DNA of 64,000 nt, taken from positions 372,001 to 436,000 of the forward strand of contig JANSXV010000001.1 in NCBI GenBank assembly GCA_024742735.1, read 5' to 3'. This DNA is from Alphaproteobacteria bacterium. Its GTDB lineage: Bacteria; Pseudomonadota; Alphaproteobacteria; Caulobacterales; Maricaulaceae. A program made the translations under genes and the position numbers. The notes beneath the pieces were generated by a model, which was given only the letters and a program-made list of their open reading frames with translations, did not search any database and was not told where the DNA came from. Of the stretch, positions 1 to 8,737 are shown piece by piece (positions within the stretch are counted from its first letter, which is position 1; every line of letters begins with the position of its first letter).

Positions 1-334
1 GCCAGTAATACTCGGCGGCGTGGTACATGTCCGCGACGCCGTTGGAGACCGCGTCAAACACCTCGAACGCGCCGACGATCTCGCCCGCGCCATAGACCTG
101 CACTTCAAGGGCGCCGCCGGACATTTCCTGGATGAACTGCGCGGTCCGCTCTGCGGCCGTTCCAAGGCCAGGGAAGCCGGCCGGCCAGGTGGTCACCATG
201 CGCAGGCGGCGCGTGCGGCCGCGATTCACCGCCGGGGCGGCCGGGGCGGTGTCCTCGCCGGATTGCTGGGAACAGGCTGACGCCGCGCCGGCGGCGGCGA
301 CGGCGGCGCCGGAAAGGAATGTGCGGCGATCCAT
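1..334 (-). CDS. TRAP-type transporter substrate-binding protein, partial (runs off left edge)
   Basis: Only the first ~111 codons are present. The start MDRRTFLSG gives a twin-arginine-like signal followed by an alanine-rich segment ending in a possible lipobox (AASAC). The mature part begins with RRLRMVTTWPAGFPGLG and continues with GGALEVQVYGAGEIVGAFE and NGVADMYHAAEYYW, the pattern of DctP-like periplasmic solute receptors of TRAP transporters (the group annotated for mannitol/chloroaromatic acids). Such proteins deliver carboxylate-type ligands to a DctQM membrane pair, which must lie outside the window if present. Substrate cannot be told from this fragment. Confidence 0.8.
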   Translation of the reverse strand, partial: MDRRTFLSGAAVAAAGAASACSQQSGEDTAPAAPAVNRGRTRRLRMVTTWPAGFPGLGTAAERTAQFIQEMSGGALEVQVYGAGEIVGAFEVFDAVSNGVADMYHAAEYYW

Positions 335-384
335 GGCGTTTCTCCCCCTTGCGCACGCCTGCTCAGCGGCGCGCTTTTTGTTGT

Positions 385-1149
385 TCACTCGCTCGGTTCG
401 GCCCGGGCTTGCGCTTGGGCGCCTTCGTCTTCGGTCAACAGCCGCCAGCCCGTCGGGTCCAGAATCTCGAGCGGTCGATAGCGCGCCTTGTAGTCCATCT
501 TGTCGCTGCCGTGCACCCAGTATCCAAGATACACGTAAGGCAGGTCGTCCTGTTGGGCCCTGTCGATATGATCGAGGATCATGAAGGCGCCGAGGCTGCG
601 ACGGTCAAGCTCGGGATCAAAGAAGCTGTAGACCAGCGAAAACCCGTCCTGCAGCCGGTCGATGAGCACTGCGGCGACCAGCGCACTGCTTTCGTCGCGA
701 TACTCCACGATTTCGGTGCGCTGCGCGCCATCTTCGACCATGCCTGCGAAGTCGAAGAAGTCCATGCCGGCCATGTCGCCGTCGCCGTGGCGCGCGTCGA
801 GATAGCGCGACAAGAGCGCGAACTGTTCAGGCGTGGCGTCGGCGGGTTTGGTGATGCGCAACAGATCAGCGTTGCGATTGCGGATCCGGCGCTGGGTGCG
901 CGAGGGGACGAATTCGGAAGCGATGATGCGCGCAGACTTGCAGGCCGAGCATCGCTCGCAGGCCGGCCGGTAGAGTATGGACTGGGACCGCCTGAAGCCG
1001 GCATGGGTCAGCGTGTCGTTCAGGCCCGGCCCGTCCACCAGGTCGAGCTTGGTGAACACCTTGCGCTCCATCCGGCCGGGCAGATAGGGGCAGGGCGACG
1101 GCGCGGTCAGGAAGAACGGCAGCTGTTTTGCGGAGAACGGGCGGGTCAA
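385..1149 (-). CDS. bpt: Aspartate/glutamate leucyltransferase (Bpt)
   Basis: 254 residues, the usual length for the bacterial ATE/Bpt family, which moves leucine from Leu-tRNA to N-terminal Asp or Glu of proteins and so marks them for ClpAP degradation (N-end rule). The N-terminal motif CPYLPGRMERKVFTKL and the cysteine cluster RPACERCSACKSARI are the family hallmarks; the C-terminal GNAT-like part carries YLGYWVHGSDKMDYKARYRP, also typical. The start is a TTG with an AAGGGA stretch upstream; a later start would delete the conserved CPYLPGR motif. It stands alone between the TRAP receptor and an SLC13 permease. Confidence 0.93.
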   Translation of the reverse strand: MTRPFSAKQLPFFLTAPSPCPYLPGRMERKVFTKLDLVDGPGLNDTLTHAGFRRSQSILYRPACERCSACKSARIIASEFVPSRTQRRIRNRNADLLRITKPADATPEQFALLSRYLDARHGDGDMAGMDFFDFAGMVEDGAQRTEIVEYRDESSALVAAVLIDRLQDGFSLVYSFFDPELDRRSLGAFMILDHIDRAQQDDLPYVYLGYWVHGSDKMDYKARYRPLEILDPTGWRLLTEDEGAQAQARAEPSE

Positions 1150-1180
1150 GCCAATCGGTCCCTTGGTGGCGGATTCGAAT

Positions 1181-3031
1181 TTATCCTAACCCCGACGGGG
1201 TCAGGGAGAAACTCACCGTGACGTAGGCGGTGAAGACAAGCCAGACCAGGATTGAGAGCGGGGCTCCGGCCCGCAGGAAGTCGGCGAATTTGTATTTGCC
1301 CGGCCCCATGACCAGCAGATTGGTCTGATATCCGATGGGTGTGGCGAAGCAGGTGTTCGCGGCGAAAAGCACGGTCAGCGCGAAAAGATAGGGATCAACG
1401 CCCGCCTGCGCCGCCGCGCCCACAGCGATGGGCGTGAACAAAATGGCGGTGGCGTTGTTCGACAGCACGTTTGTCAGGACCATCACGACGAAGAACAGGG
1501 CCGAGAGAAGCGCAGCCGGGCCGAACGGCTCGAACGTAGCGACGACGCCGTAGGCGATGACGCTCGCCGCGCCGGAGGCGTCCATGGCTTCGCCCAACGC
1601 AAAGGCCGAGCCGATCAGCATGAAGAGCTTCAGGTCGAAGGCGCGCGCGGCCTGGCGCACATTGAGGCAGCCGGTGGCGATCATCGCCACCGCGCCGAGA
1701 ATGGAGGCGACCACGATCGGCAACAGGCTGGTCGCGGCCAGCAGGATCACACCGAGCAGGATCGCGCGCGCCAGCGAGGCTTTACGGATGTCAGGCAGAT
1801 CACTGGTCGCCCATTCCATCAGCAGCACGTCACGGTCGGCCCGCAGCCGCTTCATGGAGTCCGCCGACCCGAACAGGAGGAGGACATCGCCGGCCTCCAG
1901 CCGGATCTCTCCCATGCGTGCGCGCAGCATGCGCGAGCGCCGCTGCACGCCGAGCACCAGAGCGCCGACTGAATGGCGAAAGCCGATCTGGCGGATCGTG
2001 CGTCCGATCAGGCGTGAGCCGGGGGACACTACGGCTTCGGTGAGGGCCAGCCGTTCGCCCGGCGTCGGCGCGTCCTTGGGACCGGCCGAGCGCAAAACGC
2101 CGCGCACGAATTCGGGGCGGCTGGACAGGAGCTCGGTCAGGCGCTTGCGGGTCGCCGCCACGATGACAAGATCGCCGTTCTGCAGCTCGATATCATCGAA
2201 AGGCGGCAGATAGGCCTGCTCGCCGCGCTGGATCATGCGCACCGTCATGTCCTGCAGATCAGGAAACAGGCCAGCGACCGGTTTCTGTCCGGCCAGCGGA
2301 TGCTCAGGCGTCACTTCGATCTGGGCGATGTACTGCTTGCCCGTGCCGCCGGTGAATTCGGACTCCATGTCCGCACGCTTGGGCAGGAGCTTGGGCAGGA
2401 TGAAGGTGATGTAGAGGATCCCGGCGCCCGCCAGCAGCACGCCTGGATAGAGCGGGTCGAAGAAGCTCAGCCCCTCGCCTGAGGCGTCGTTCAGGGCGTC
2501 CGACACCAGGAGGTTGGTGGAGGAGCCGATCAGCGTGGTCATCCCGGCGAAGATGCAGATGAAGCTCAGGGGCATCATGAAGGCGGACGGGGAGCCTTTC
2601 ATGCGCGCAGCGATCGCCGCCAGGATCGGGATGAACATCACGACGACCGGCGTATTGTTCAGGAAGGCCGAGACCAGAAAGACGAGGGCGAAAAGCGCCA
2701 CGATGGTGAGCTTGGGCCGCACGTCGAACATGGACAGAAGCGTGCGGGTCGGGCCGTCGAGCGCGCCGGTATGGAAAACGCCCTGACCGACGACCAGCAG
2801 CGCCATGATGGTGATCAGGGCCGGGTTCGCGAAGCCGGACAGGAAAGCCGCCGCATCCGGATCGCCCTCACGTCCGAATAGCTGGAAGAACAGCAGAGCC
2901 GCTCCGACAATGGCGGCGGACACCATCTCCAGAGCGAAACGCTCCCAGCAATAGAAGACGATCGCCGCGGCCACGCCGGCCAGGACCGCCCACATGCGCC
3001 AGTCGCTCAGCGCTGAGAGGTGTTCTTCCAT
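1181..3031 (-). CDS. SLC13-family permease with two RCK_C (TrkA-C) domains
   Basis: 616 residues. Membrane segments fill residues ~15-215 and ~415-610, separated by a soluble insert with two TrkA-C type ligand-binding domains (~235-300 and ~330-400, the second with GDVLLLFGS). Substrate-site helical hairpins of the DASS/SLC13 fold are seen twice: LNNTPVV (125-131) with GSSTNLLV (169-176), and LSNNATAILFTPI with TPIGYQTNLLV near the C terminus. Proteins of this architecture are sodium-coupled carboxylate or sulfate permeases; the real substrate is not readable. It is a single gene on the minus strand, upstream of bpt and downstream of motB. Confidence 0.85.
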   Translation of the reverse strand: MEEHLSALSDWRMWAVLAGVAAAIVFYCWERFALEMVSAAIVGAALLFFQLFGREGDPDAAAFLSGFANPALITIMALLVVGQGVFHTGALDGPTRTLLSMFDVRPKLTIVALFALVFLVSAFLNNTPVVVMFIPILAAIAARMKGSPSAFMMPLSFICIFAGMTTLIGSSTNLLVSDALNDASGEGLSFFDPLYPGVLLAGAGILYITFILPKLLPKRADMESEFTGGTGKQYIAQIEVTPEHPLAGQKPVAGLFPDLQDMTVRMIQRGEQAYLPPFDDIELQNGDLVIVAATRKRLTELLSSRPEFVRGVLRSAGPKDAPTPGERLALTEAVVSPGSRLIGRTIRQIGFRHSVGALVLGVQRRSRMLRARMGEIRLEAGDVLLLFGSADSMKRLRADRDVLLMEWATSDLPDIRKASLARAILLGVILLAATSLLPIVVASILGAVAMIATGCLNVRQAARAFDLKLFMLIGSAFALGEAMDASGAASVIAYGVVATFEPFGPAALLSALFFVVMVLTNVLSNNATAILFTPIAVGAAAQAGVDPYLFALTVLFAANTCFATPIGYQTNLLVMGPGKYKFADFLRAGAPLSILVWLVFTAYVTVSFSLTPSGLG

Positions 3032-3135
3032 AAGGACCTGCCCCGTTGCGGCGCGGCGCGCCGGCGAAAGACCGATCCTAACGAGGAATCACGGAAGCGA
3101 TAAAGCTGTCCGTGGCAGCGCCGGAGCCGGAGGGC

Positions 3136-4047
3136 CTAAAGGCGGTGGCCGGGCGGGATCACAGGCGCCTCGCGCAGCAGCGTGATCGACAGGCGGCGAT
3201 TGCCTGGCAGATAGGGATCATCGGGGAAGAGGGGTTCCGCGCCCGCCTTGCCGCGCACTTCCGCGATCCGGTGTTCAGGCAGGCCGGCGTCGAGGATGAC
3301 GCCAAGGGCCGCGTTGGCGCGCGCCGAGGACAGCTGCCAGTTCGACGGACCGCTTCTGGGGGCCGGAGACGCGTCAGTATGGCCGGAAACCGTCATGCGG
3401 TTCGGCAAGGTGAGGGCGATGTCCGCCACGGCCCGCAGCAGGACGCGCGCACGCTCATTGGGCTCGACCTGGCCCGGCTGGAACATGGGACGTCCTTCCT
3501 GATCGATAAGCTGGATGCGAAGGCCTTCCGGGGTCTGTTCGATGATCACGTGGTTGGACAGTTCGGCGAGTTCGGGCATGTCCTGAAGCGCCTGACGCAG
3601 GGACTGCTCTGCGCTGGCGACTTCCGCCGACTCCCGGCGCGCCAGGGCGTCCGCGACGGCGTCGGTGCTCACTTCCGGTTCGGTGCGTTCGCCGCCGCCG
3701 GTCTCAGAGCTTTCCTGCTCGCGCTCGCGGCTCTCCACGGGCGGCGGGGCGAGGCGGTCGACAACAGAGGCCGAGCCTGACCCGCGCGCGCCGTCATTGC
3801 CGAAGGCGGTCCCGCCCAGCACGCCGCCTGACCCGGACTCCGAGCGCGAAACGCTTGCCGGTGCGAAATAATCCGCGATCCCTTCGCGTTGCTCCGGCTC
3901 GGTGTTATTGATCAGCCACATCATGAGGAAGAACGCCATCATGGCCGTCACGAAGTCGGCATAGGCGACTTTCCACGCGCCCCCATGGTGGCCGTGACCG
4001 CCGCCCTTCTTGACTTTCTTGATGACGATCGGTTGATCCGAGGCCAT
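3136..4047 (-). CDS. motB: Flagellar motor protein MotB
   Basis: Stator subunit that anchors the proton channel to peptidoglycan. The start chosen gives MASDQPIVIKKVKK and is preceded by GGAAGGTGGGTGGAT; an upstream in-frame start (4086) adds 13 residues but has no ribosome site. One membrane helix follows (WKVAYADFVTAMMAFFLMMW), containing the proton-carrying Asp in YADFVTAMMAFF. A Ser/Gly/Glu-rich linker leads to the OmpA-like domain (MTVSGHTDASP, NWQLSSARANA, EVRGKAGAEPLFPDDPYLPGNRRLSI). About 303 residues. motA is not adjacent, which is also the case in Caulobacter. The divergent upstream region contains TTAACCCT on its strand, one base from a CtrA half-site. Confidence 0.93.
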   Translation of the reverse strand: MASDQPIVIKKVKKGGGHGHHGGAWKVAYADFVTAMMAFFLMMWLINNTEPEQREGIADYFAPASVSRSESGSGGVLGGTAFGNDGARGSGSASVVDRLAPPPVESREREQESSETGGGERTEPEVSTDAVADALARRESAEVASAEQSLRQALQDMPELAELSNHVIIEQTPEGLRIQLIDQEGRPMFQPGQVEPNERARVLLRAVADIALTLPNRMTVSGHTDASPAPRSGPSNWQLSSARANAALGVILDAGLPEHRIAEVRGKAGAEPLFPDDPYLPGNRRLSITLLREAPVIPPGHRL

Positions 4048-4136
4048 ATCCACCCACCTTCCGGCGCTGTTCTTTGACCTGACCATGCACCAACAGGGTT
4101 AAGGCGGGGTTGTCGCAGCGAATCAGGAGACATGAT

Positions 4137-4616
4137 TTGGACAAGGCGCGTGAATACCGGGATGCTCTGGGCCTCTATCCCACGGGCGTCGCGCTGGTGA
4201 CCCTGCTGCACAATGGCTCGGCCCGCGCCATGACGATCAATTCCTTCGCCTCCGTCAGCCTGGACCCGCCGCTGGTGCTGTGGTCGGTGGCCAGGGACAG
4301 CATGCGCTACCAGCTGTTCCGTGACGCTGAGGTGTTCGCGATCAATATCCTGGCCGCCGATCAGGAAGAGCTGGCTACGGCCTGCGCCCAGTCAGACGAT
4401 CTGGAGGCGGCGGGGGCCAGCTGGGCGGCCGGCGAGGGCGGCGCCCCGCTGGTGGACGGCGCCGTGGCGAGGCTCGAATGCGTGCGCGATGCGGTGCATC
4501 CCGGCGGCGATCATGACATCATCATTGGACGGGTGACCGGGTTCGACCAGCCAAGGCGCTCGCCGGCGCTGGTGTTTCACCGCTCCGCCTACGCCAGCGC
4601 TGACGGTGCGCTCTGA
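4137..4616 (+). CDS. Flavin reductase family protein (FMN-binding split barrel)
   Basis: About 159 residues. The sequence YPTGVALVTLLHNGSARAMT, then NSFASVSLDPPLVLWSV, FAINILA and GGDHDIIIGRVTG is the full signature of the flavin reductase-like domain (HpaC/RutF type), which supplies reduced FMN to monooxygenases or acts alone. A TTG start is chosen because AGGAGA lies six bases upstream; the only nearby ATG (4132) is in another frame, and a TTG at 4110 has no ribosome site. No partner monooxygenase is adjacent, so the physiological role is open. It heads a plus-strand run that continues with a dehydrogenase. Confidence 0.82.
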   Translation: MDKAREYRDALGLYPTGVALVTLLHNGSARAMTINSFASVSLDPPLVLWSVARDSMRYQLFRDAEVFAINILAADQEELATACAQSDDLEAAGASWAAGEGGAPLVDGAVARLECVRDAVHPGGDHDIIIGRVTGFDQPRRSPALVFHRSAYASADGAL

Positions 4617-4637
4617 GTTCAGGAATGAGGATCTTTC

Positions 4638-5516
4638 ATGGCTGATACAGCGTTCCTGGGCCTGGGCGTGATGGGGTTTCCCATGGCGGGCCACCTGGCC
4701 GCAGCCGGGCATTCGGTCCGGGTCTGGAACCGCACCGGGGAGAAGGCGCGCCGCTGGGCGTCCCACCATGAAGGACACGCTTGCGCCTCGATCGAGGAAG
4801 CCGTGGACGGAGCGGACATCGTCTTCATGTGCCTGGGCGATGACGCCGACGTGCGCGATGTCGCCGAGCCGGCCATGGAAGCCATGAAGGATCGCGCGAT
4901 CCTGGTGGACCACACCACGGCGTCGGCCGAGCTCGCCCGGCAGCTTCACGACGCCGCAAAGGAAGCCGGCGGTATCGGCTTCATCGATGCGCCTGTTTCC
5001 GGCGGCCAGGCCGGGGCCGAGAACGGTCAGCTGTCCATCATGTGCGGCGGGGACCGGGTGGTGTTTGAGCGCGCCGAACCGGTCATGGAGGCCTACGCCA
5101 AGGCGATCACCTACGCCGGGGAGGCCGGATCGGGCCAGCTGGTGAAGATGGTCAACCAGATCTGCATCGCGGGCCTGGTCCAGGGCCTGTCGGAGGGTCT
5201 GCACTTCGCCCAGAAGTCCGGGCTTGATCCGGAGACGGTGATCAATGCGGTCTCCAAAGGCGCGGCGCAGAGCTGGCAGATGGAGAACCGCTGGCGCACG
5301 ATGGTCGATGGCGAATTCGATTTTGGGTTTGCTGTTAACTGGATGCGCAAGGATCTTCGAATTGCACTTGAAGAAGGCCGGCGCAACGGAGCCCGCCTTC
5401 CTGTCACGGCTCTCGTGGACCAGTTCTACGCCGAGGTGCAGGCCATGGGCGGGGAACGCTGGGACACCTCCAGCCTGATCGCGCGGTTGAACAACGCCGA
5501 CAAAGGCAAGCCCTGA
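4638..5516 (+). CDS. NAD(P)-dependent beta-hydroxyacid dehydrogenase (3-hydroxyisobutyrate dehydrogenase-like)
   Basis: 292 residues, the usual length of the family. Rossmann start FLGLGVMGFPMAGHLAAAGH, substrate-site motif DAPVSGGQAGAENGQL and the catalytic lysine in GQLVKMVNQ identify a 3-hydroxyisobutyrate/tartronate-semialdehyde reductase family enzyme. A second paralogue (12181-13086) sits inside the valine catabolism set and is the better MmsB candidate, so this one may act on succinic or tartronic semialdehyde (GLYR-like). Its last codon overlaps the start of the DUF389 gene (ATG inside the stop region), suggesting co-translation. Confidence 0.85.
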   Translation: MADTAFLGLGVMGFPMAGHLAAAGHSVRVWNRTGEKARRWASHHEGHACASIEEAVDGADIVFMCLGDDADVRDVAEPAMEAMKDRAILVDHTTASAELARQLHDAAKEAGGIGFIDAPVSGGQAGAENGQLSIMCGGDRVVFERAEPVMEAYAKAITYAGEAGSGQLVKMVNQICIAGLVQGLSEGLHFAQKSGLDPETVINAVSKGAAQSWQMENRWRTMVDGEFDFGFAVNWMRKDLRIALEEGRRNGARLPVTALVDQFYAEVQAMGGERWDTSSLIARLNNADKGKP

Positions 5517-6517
5517 TGCGCCTGATCGAGGTCTCCTTTCCCGATGGGGACCGCGTTCAGCCGCTTTTGAAGGCGACGCTGAAGACCGAGCCGCTGGACC
5601 ACCGCCTGACCGAACCGGACGATCGTGGCCGGCGCCTCCTGCGCCTGGTGTTCCGCGACGGCGACGGCCAGAAGGCCATCGACGCCATCCAGGCGATCCT
5701 CGACAGCGAAGAGGACTGGCGGCTCGTCGTTCTGCCGGTGGAGGCGACCGCTCCCAAGGTCGATGAAAGCGCCGAGCAGACCGTCAGCCGCCAGCAACGC
5801 ACGCTCGCCCTCCGTGAGGAGATGTATGAGGACATCGCCAAGGGCGCGCGGCTGAACACCGACTTTGCACTGCTGACGGCGCTGTCGACGATCGTGGTGG
5901 TGTTCGGCCTGTCCGCCGACAACGTGGCCGCCGTGATCGGCGCCATGGTGATCGCGCCCTTGCTGGGCCCGATCCTGGCCTTCTCTTTCGGATCCGCTCT
6001 GGGGGACCTGGCGCTGATGGCGAAGGCCGCTAGAACCGCCGTCGCCGGACTGGCCCTTGGGCTCGGGATCAGTTTCGCCATTGGGCTGGTCTATGAACCG
6101 AACCTGCTGAGCGACGAGCTGATGAGCCGCACGGTGGTGGGGCTGGATTCCCCTGCGCTCGCGCTCGCCGCCGGCGCCGCCGCGGCGCTGTCGATCGCCA
6201 CCGGACTGCCTGCGGCCCTGGTCGGCGTGATGGTGGCCGTGGCGCTGTTGCCGCCCGCCGCCGCCGCCGGTCTGTTGGCCGGCGCGGGGGAGTGGAGCCT
6301 GGCGGCGCGCGCCGCCCTGCTGCTGTCCATCAATGTCGTGGCCGTGAATCTCGCCGCGCTGCTGGTGTATTTCTTCAAGGGCGTGCGTCCGCGCACCTGG
6401 CTGGAGCGGCGGTCCGCCAAGCGCTCGGTCTATGTGAATGCAGGCGTCTGGCTGGTGATGATCCTGGCCCTGACCGCGCTCGCCGGCCATTTCGCCGCGG
6501 CAGGAACCGCCCCGTGA
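5516..6517 (+). CDS. DUF389 (TIGR00341-type) membrane protein
   Basis: 333 residues. An N-terminal soluble part (~1-110, two ferredoxin-like strands/helices) is followed by at least six hydrophobic segments starting with FALLTALSTIVVVFGLS. The DUF389 hallmark NVAAVIGAMVIAPLLGPILAFSFGSALGD is present around residue 145. The family has no firmly assigned biochemical role. The stop codon overlaps the GTG start of the next gene (GTGA), so the two membrane proteins are probably translated together, and the upstream dehydrogenase overlaps its start by one base. Confidence 0.85.
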   Translation: MRLIEVSFPDGDRVQPLLKATLKTEPLDHRLTEPDDRGRRLLRLVFRDGDGQKAIDAIQAILDSEEDWRLVVLPVEATAPKVDESAEQTVSRQQRTLALREEMYEDIAKGARLNTDFALLTALSTIVVVFGLSADNVAAVIGAMVIAPLLGPILAFSFGSALGDLALMAKAARTAVAGLALGLGISFAIGLVYEPNLLSDELMSRTVVGLDSPALALAAGAAAALSIATGLPAALVGVMVAVALLPPAAAAGLLAGAGEWSLAARAALLLSINVVAVNLAALLVYFFKGVRPRTWLERRSAKRSVYVNAGVWLVMILALTALAGHFAAAGTAP

Positions 6518-7158
6518 GCGAGATCGCTACGGTGGCTCTGGTTTTTCTGGGGCTGGACTTCGCGGGCATCGCCCTGTTCGCCCTGACCGGCGGGATCATC
6601 GCGGCGCGCAAGGGCCTCGACCCGTTCGGCGCAGCCGTGATCGGCGCGGCGGCGGGGATGGGCGGCGGTACGATCCGCGATGTCCTGCTGGGCGCGTTGC
6701 CGGTCTACTGGATCGCCGCGCCGCAGTATCTGGCCGTGGCGCTGGCCGCCGGTGTCGTCGGGTATTACGGCTCGGAGCTGGTCCGAGGCGAAACCGGGGC
6801 CCGGCGCAAGGCGCTGGTCTGGGCTGACGCCGGAGGGCTTGCGGTGTTCTGCGTCCTCGGGGCGCAGGCCGGGCTTGATGCGGGCGCGCACTGGTCCATC
6901 GCCCTGGTCACCGGCGTGCTGAGCGCGGCGTTTGGAGGCGTCTTGCGCGACGTGATCGTCAACGATGTGCCGCTGATCTTCCGCGAAGATGTGTATGCGC
7001 TGGCCGCGCTTTTCGGGGCGGCGATCTATGTGGCGGCGGTCTCTCTGGGCCTTGGTGAGAGCTGGGCGGCGCCGTTGGGGGCGGTGTCCGCGTTCGCATT
7101 GCGGGGCTGCGCCATCGTGTTCAAGTGGAGCCTGCCTGCGCTGGGCAAGCTGGATTAG
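6514..7158 (+). CDS. TRIC/UPF0126 family channel-like protein (YicG/YadS type)
   Basis: About 214 residues made of two repeats of three membrane helices. Both repeats carry the glycine-rich family motif: GAAAGMGGGTIRDVLLG and GVLSAAFGGVLRDVIVNDVP. Bacterial members are homologous to trimeric intracellular cation channels. The GTG start is taken because it overlaps the DUF389 stop in the classic four-base GTGA arrangement and puts the first helix (VALVFLGLDFAGIALFALTGG) at the expected place. Its stop overlaps by three bases with the stop of the convergent PLP enzyme gene, leaving no room for a separate terminator. Confidence 0.88.
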   Translation: MSEIATVALVFLGLDFAGIALFALTGGIIAARKGLDPFGAAVIGAAAGMGGGTIRDVLLGALPVYWIAAPQYLAVALAAGVVGYYGSELVRGETGARRKALVWADAGGLAVFCVLGAQAGLDAGAHWSIALVTGVLSAAFGGVLRDVIVNDVPLIFREDVYALAALFGAAIYVAAVSLGLGESWAAPLGAVSAFALRGCAIVFKWSLPALGKLD

Positions 7159-8306
7159 ACCCGCTCCAGCGCCTGCATCACATCATCGATCAGATCGGCT
7201 TCGGCCTCGATCCCGCAGGACAGGCGCACCAGACCGTCCGGCGTCGGGCTGGCCGGGCCTTCGATAGGCTTTCGATGTTCGATCAGGCTTTCCACCCCGC
7301 CGATGGACGTCGCCTGCAGGAAGACCTCCGTCGACGCGGCAAGCTTCGCGGCGTCAGGCGCGCCGCCCTTGACGACGACCGATAGCAGGCCGCCGAAACC
7401 GCCGGTCATCTGGCGGGCGGCGATGGCGTGGCCGGGATGATCGGGCAGACCGGGATAAAGCACCGCCTCCAGCTTCGGGTGGCCTTGAAGCGCCTGAGCC
7501 AGGGCCAGGGCGTTGGCGCTCTGGCGTTCAAAGCGCACGAAAAGCGTGCGCATGCCCCGGATCAACAGCCAGCTTTCAAGGCTCCCCGGAACCGCGCCGG
7601 TCAGCGCGTGACCGTCGCAGAGCCGCGCCCAGCGTTCGTTCTGGGCTTTGGTGACGACCGCGCCGGCCAGCACGTCGGAATGGCCATTCAGGTACTTGGT
7701 GGCCGAATGCATCACGAGATCCGCGCCCAGGTCGAGCGCGCGCGTCGTGCAGGGCGGGGCGCAGGTGCCGTCTACGGCCAGAACCGCGCCGGTCTCGCGG
7801 GCGATCTGCGCGGCGCCTGCGACGTCCACCACAGCCCAGCCGGGATTGGCCGGCGTCTCGATCCAGATCAGTTCGGGTTCGTGTTCGCGCGCTTTGGCGG
7901 CGAGGTCGCCATCGATGGACGGATCGAAAAGCGCGAGATGAATTCGTTTATCTGAATCAAGTCTCTGCAGAAGCTTCTTCGCGCCGTAATACATCTGCGT
8001 CTGAGCCAGAATCGTCGCACCCGGCTTCACCGTGTCGAACACCGCCACCGCTGCGGCCAGGCCCGAGCTGAAGAGTCGGGCGTCCACTCCGCCCTCCAGC
8101 GCCGTCAGGATGTCTGCTGCATGCTGCTCCGTTGGTCCCTCGGGCCGTCGATAGTCCATGGCGCCGACGAGCTGGTTGTTCTCATCGCGCAAAAAGGTCG
8201 TGGAGGCGTGCAGCGGCGCGATCACCGCGCCTGTATGCGGATCGGTGCGGTGGAGCGCCTGGGCGGCGAGGGTGGCGGGAAGAGCCCGCTGGCTAAAGGG
8301 CGACAT
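7155..8306 (-). CDS. PLP-dependent trans-sulfuration enzyme (cystathionine gamma-synthase / beta- or gamma-lyase family)
   Basis: About 383 residues from the start MSPFSQRALPATLAAQALH; an earlier in-frame start (8330) lies inside the neighbouring gene. The fold-type I aspartate aminotransferase signature is clear: PLHASTTF, YRRPEGPTEQHAADILTALEGG, LFSSGLAA, and the PLP lysine in HSATKYLNGHSDVLAG. The residue before the PLP region reads VDGTCAPPC where most relatives have VDNT, so substrate choice (cystathionine, O-acyl-homoserine, methionine) cannot be fixed. Its 5' end overlaps the end of the small membrane protein gene upstream by 14 bases. Confidence 0.85.
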   Translation of the reverse strand: MSPFSQRALPATLAAQALHRTDPHTGAVIAPLHASTTFLRDENNQLVGAMDYRRPEGPTEQHAADILTALEGGVDARLFSSGLAAAVAVFDTVKPGATILAQTQMYYGAKKLLQRLDSDKRIHLALFDPSIDGDLAAKAREHEPELIWIETPANPGWAVVDVAGAAQIARETGAVLAVDGTCAPPCTTRALDLGADLVMHSATKYLNGHSDVLAGAVVTKAQNERWARLCDGHALTGAVPGSLESWLLIRGMRTLFVRFERQSANALALAQALQGHPKLEAVLYPGLPDHPGHAIAARQMTGGFGGLLSVVVKGGAPDAAKLAASTEVFLQATSIGGVESLIEHRKPIEGPASPTPDGLVRLSCGIEAEADLIDDVMQALERV

Positions 8307-8733
8307 AATAGAACAGCAGATAGCGGCCATCGAAGGAGCCGTGTACGACTAAAAAATCGCCAGGGCCGAATTGTCGACCTCCGACGTACCGAAGCGGGGA
8401 GCGCTCGATTTCGCCCGTTGGGTTGAAACCCTCGGGACATGATATTCCCATGCGTCTAAGTTCCGGCGATTCAAGACCTTCGCCAAGGATCGCGTCGAAG
8501 TCTCCCTGGACCTCGATCAGGACGCAGCCGCTGAAGTCAATAAAGCCCTCTCTGCGCGCCGAAATGACTCGATGTTCCGGACCAATCTCACGATCGGTGA
8601 GCCGGCTGATCCAAGCTCGCGCCTGGGAGTCTGACGGGCGCTCCCAACGCAAGTGTTCAATATGGAGAAACAGAGATGCTGCGAGGACAAGCGAGAGCAC
8701 GGCCCCAAAGAACCAGAGCGCGAAACGTAACAA
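8293..8733 (-). CDS. Hypothetical protein with one N-terminal membrane helix
   Basis: Unrecognised. With the TTG start preceded by GGGAGG it encodes about 146 residues: a hydrophobic segment (LRFALWFFGAVLSLVLAASLFL) and then a ~115-residue soluble, probably periplasmic, domain with two cysteines (DFSGCVLIEV and GISCPEGF) that could form a disulfide. A longer version starting at 8790 would overlap the hemB 3' end by 53 bases and adds an arginine-rich leader. It sits between hemB and the PLP enzyme in a same-strand run and overlaps the latter's start. Confidence 0.6.
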   Translation of the reverse strand: MLRFALWFFGAVLSLVLAASLFLHIEHLRWERPSDSQARAWISRLTDREIGPEHRVISARREGFIDFSGCVLIEVQGDFDAILGEGLESPELRRMGISCPEGFNPTGEIERSPLRYVGGRQFGPGDFLVVHGSFDGRYLLFYYVAL

Positions 8734-8737
8734 TCGC

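Noticed and set aside
119-4047. Possible flagellar or chemotaxis island around motB
   Set aside because: No other motility gene is nearby; the neighbours are metabolic and transport genes.
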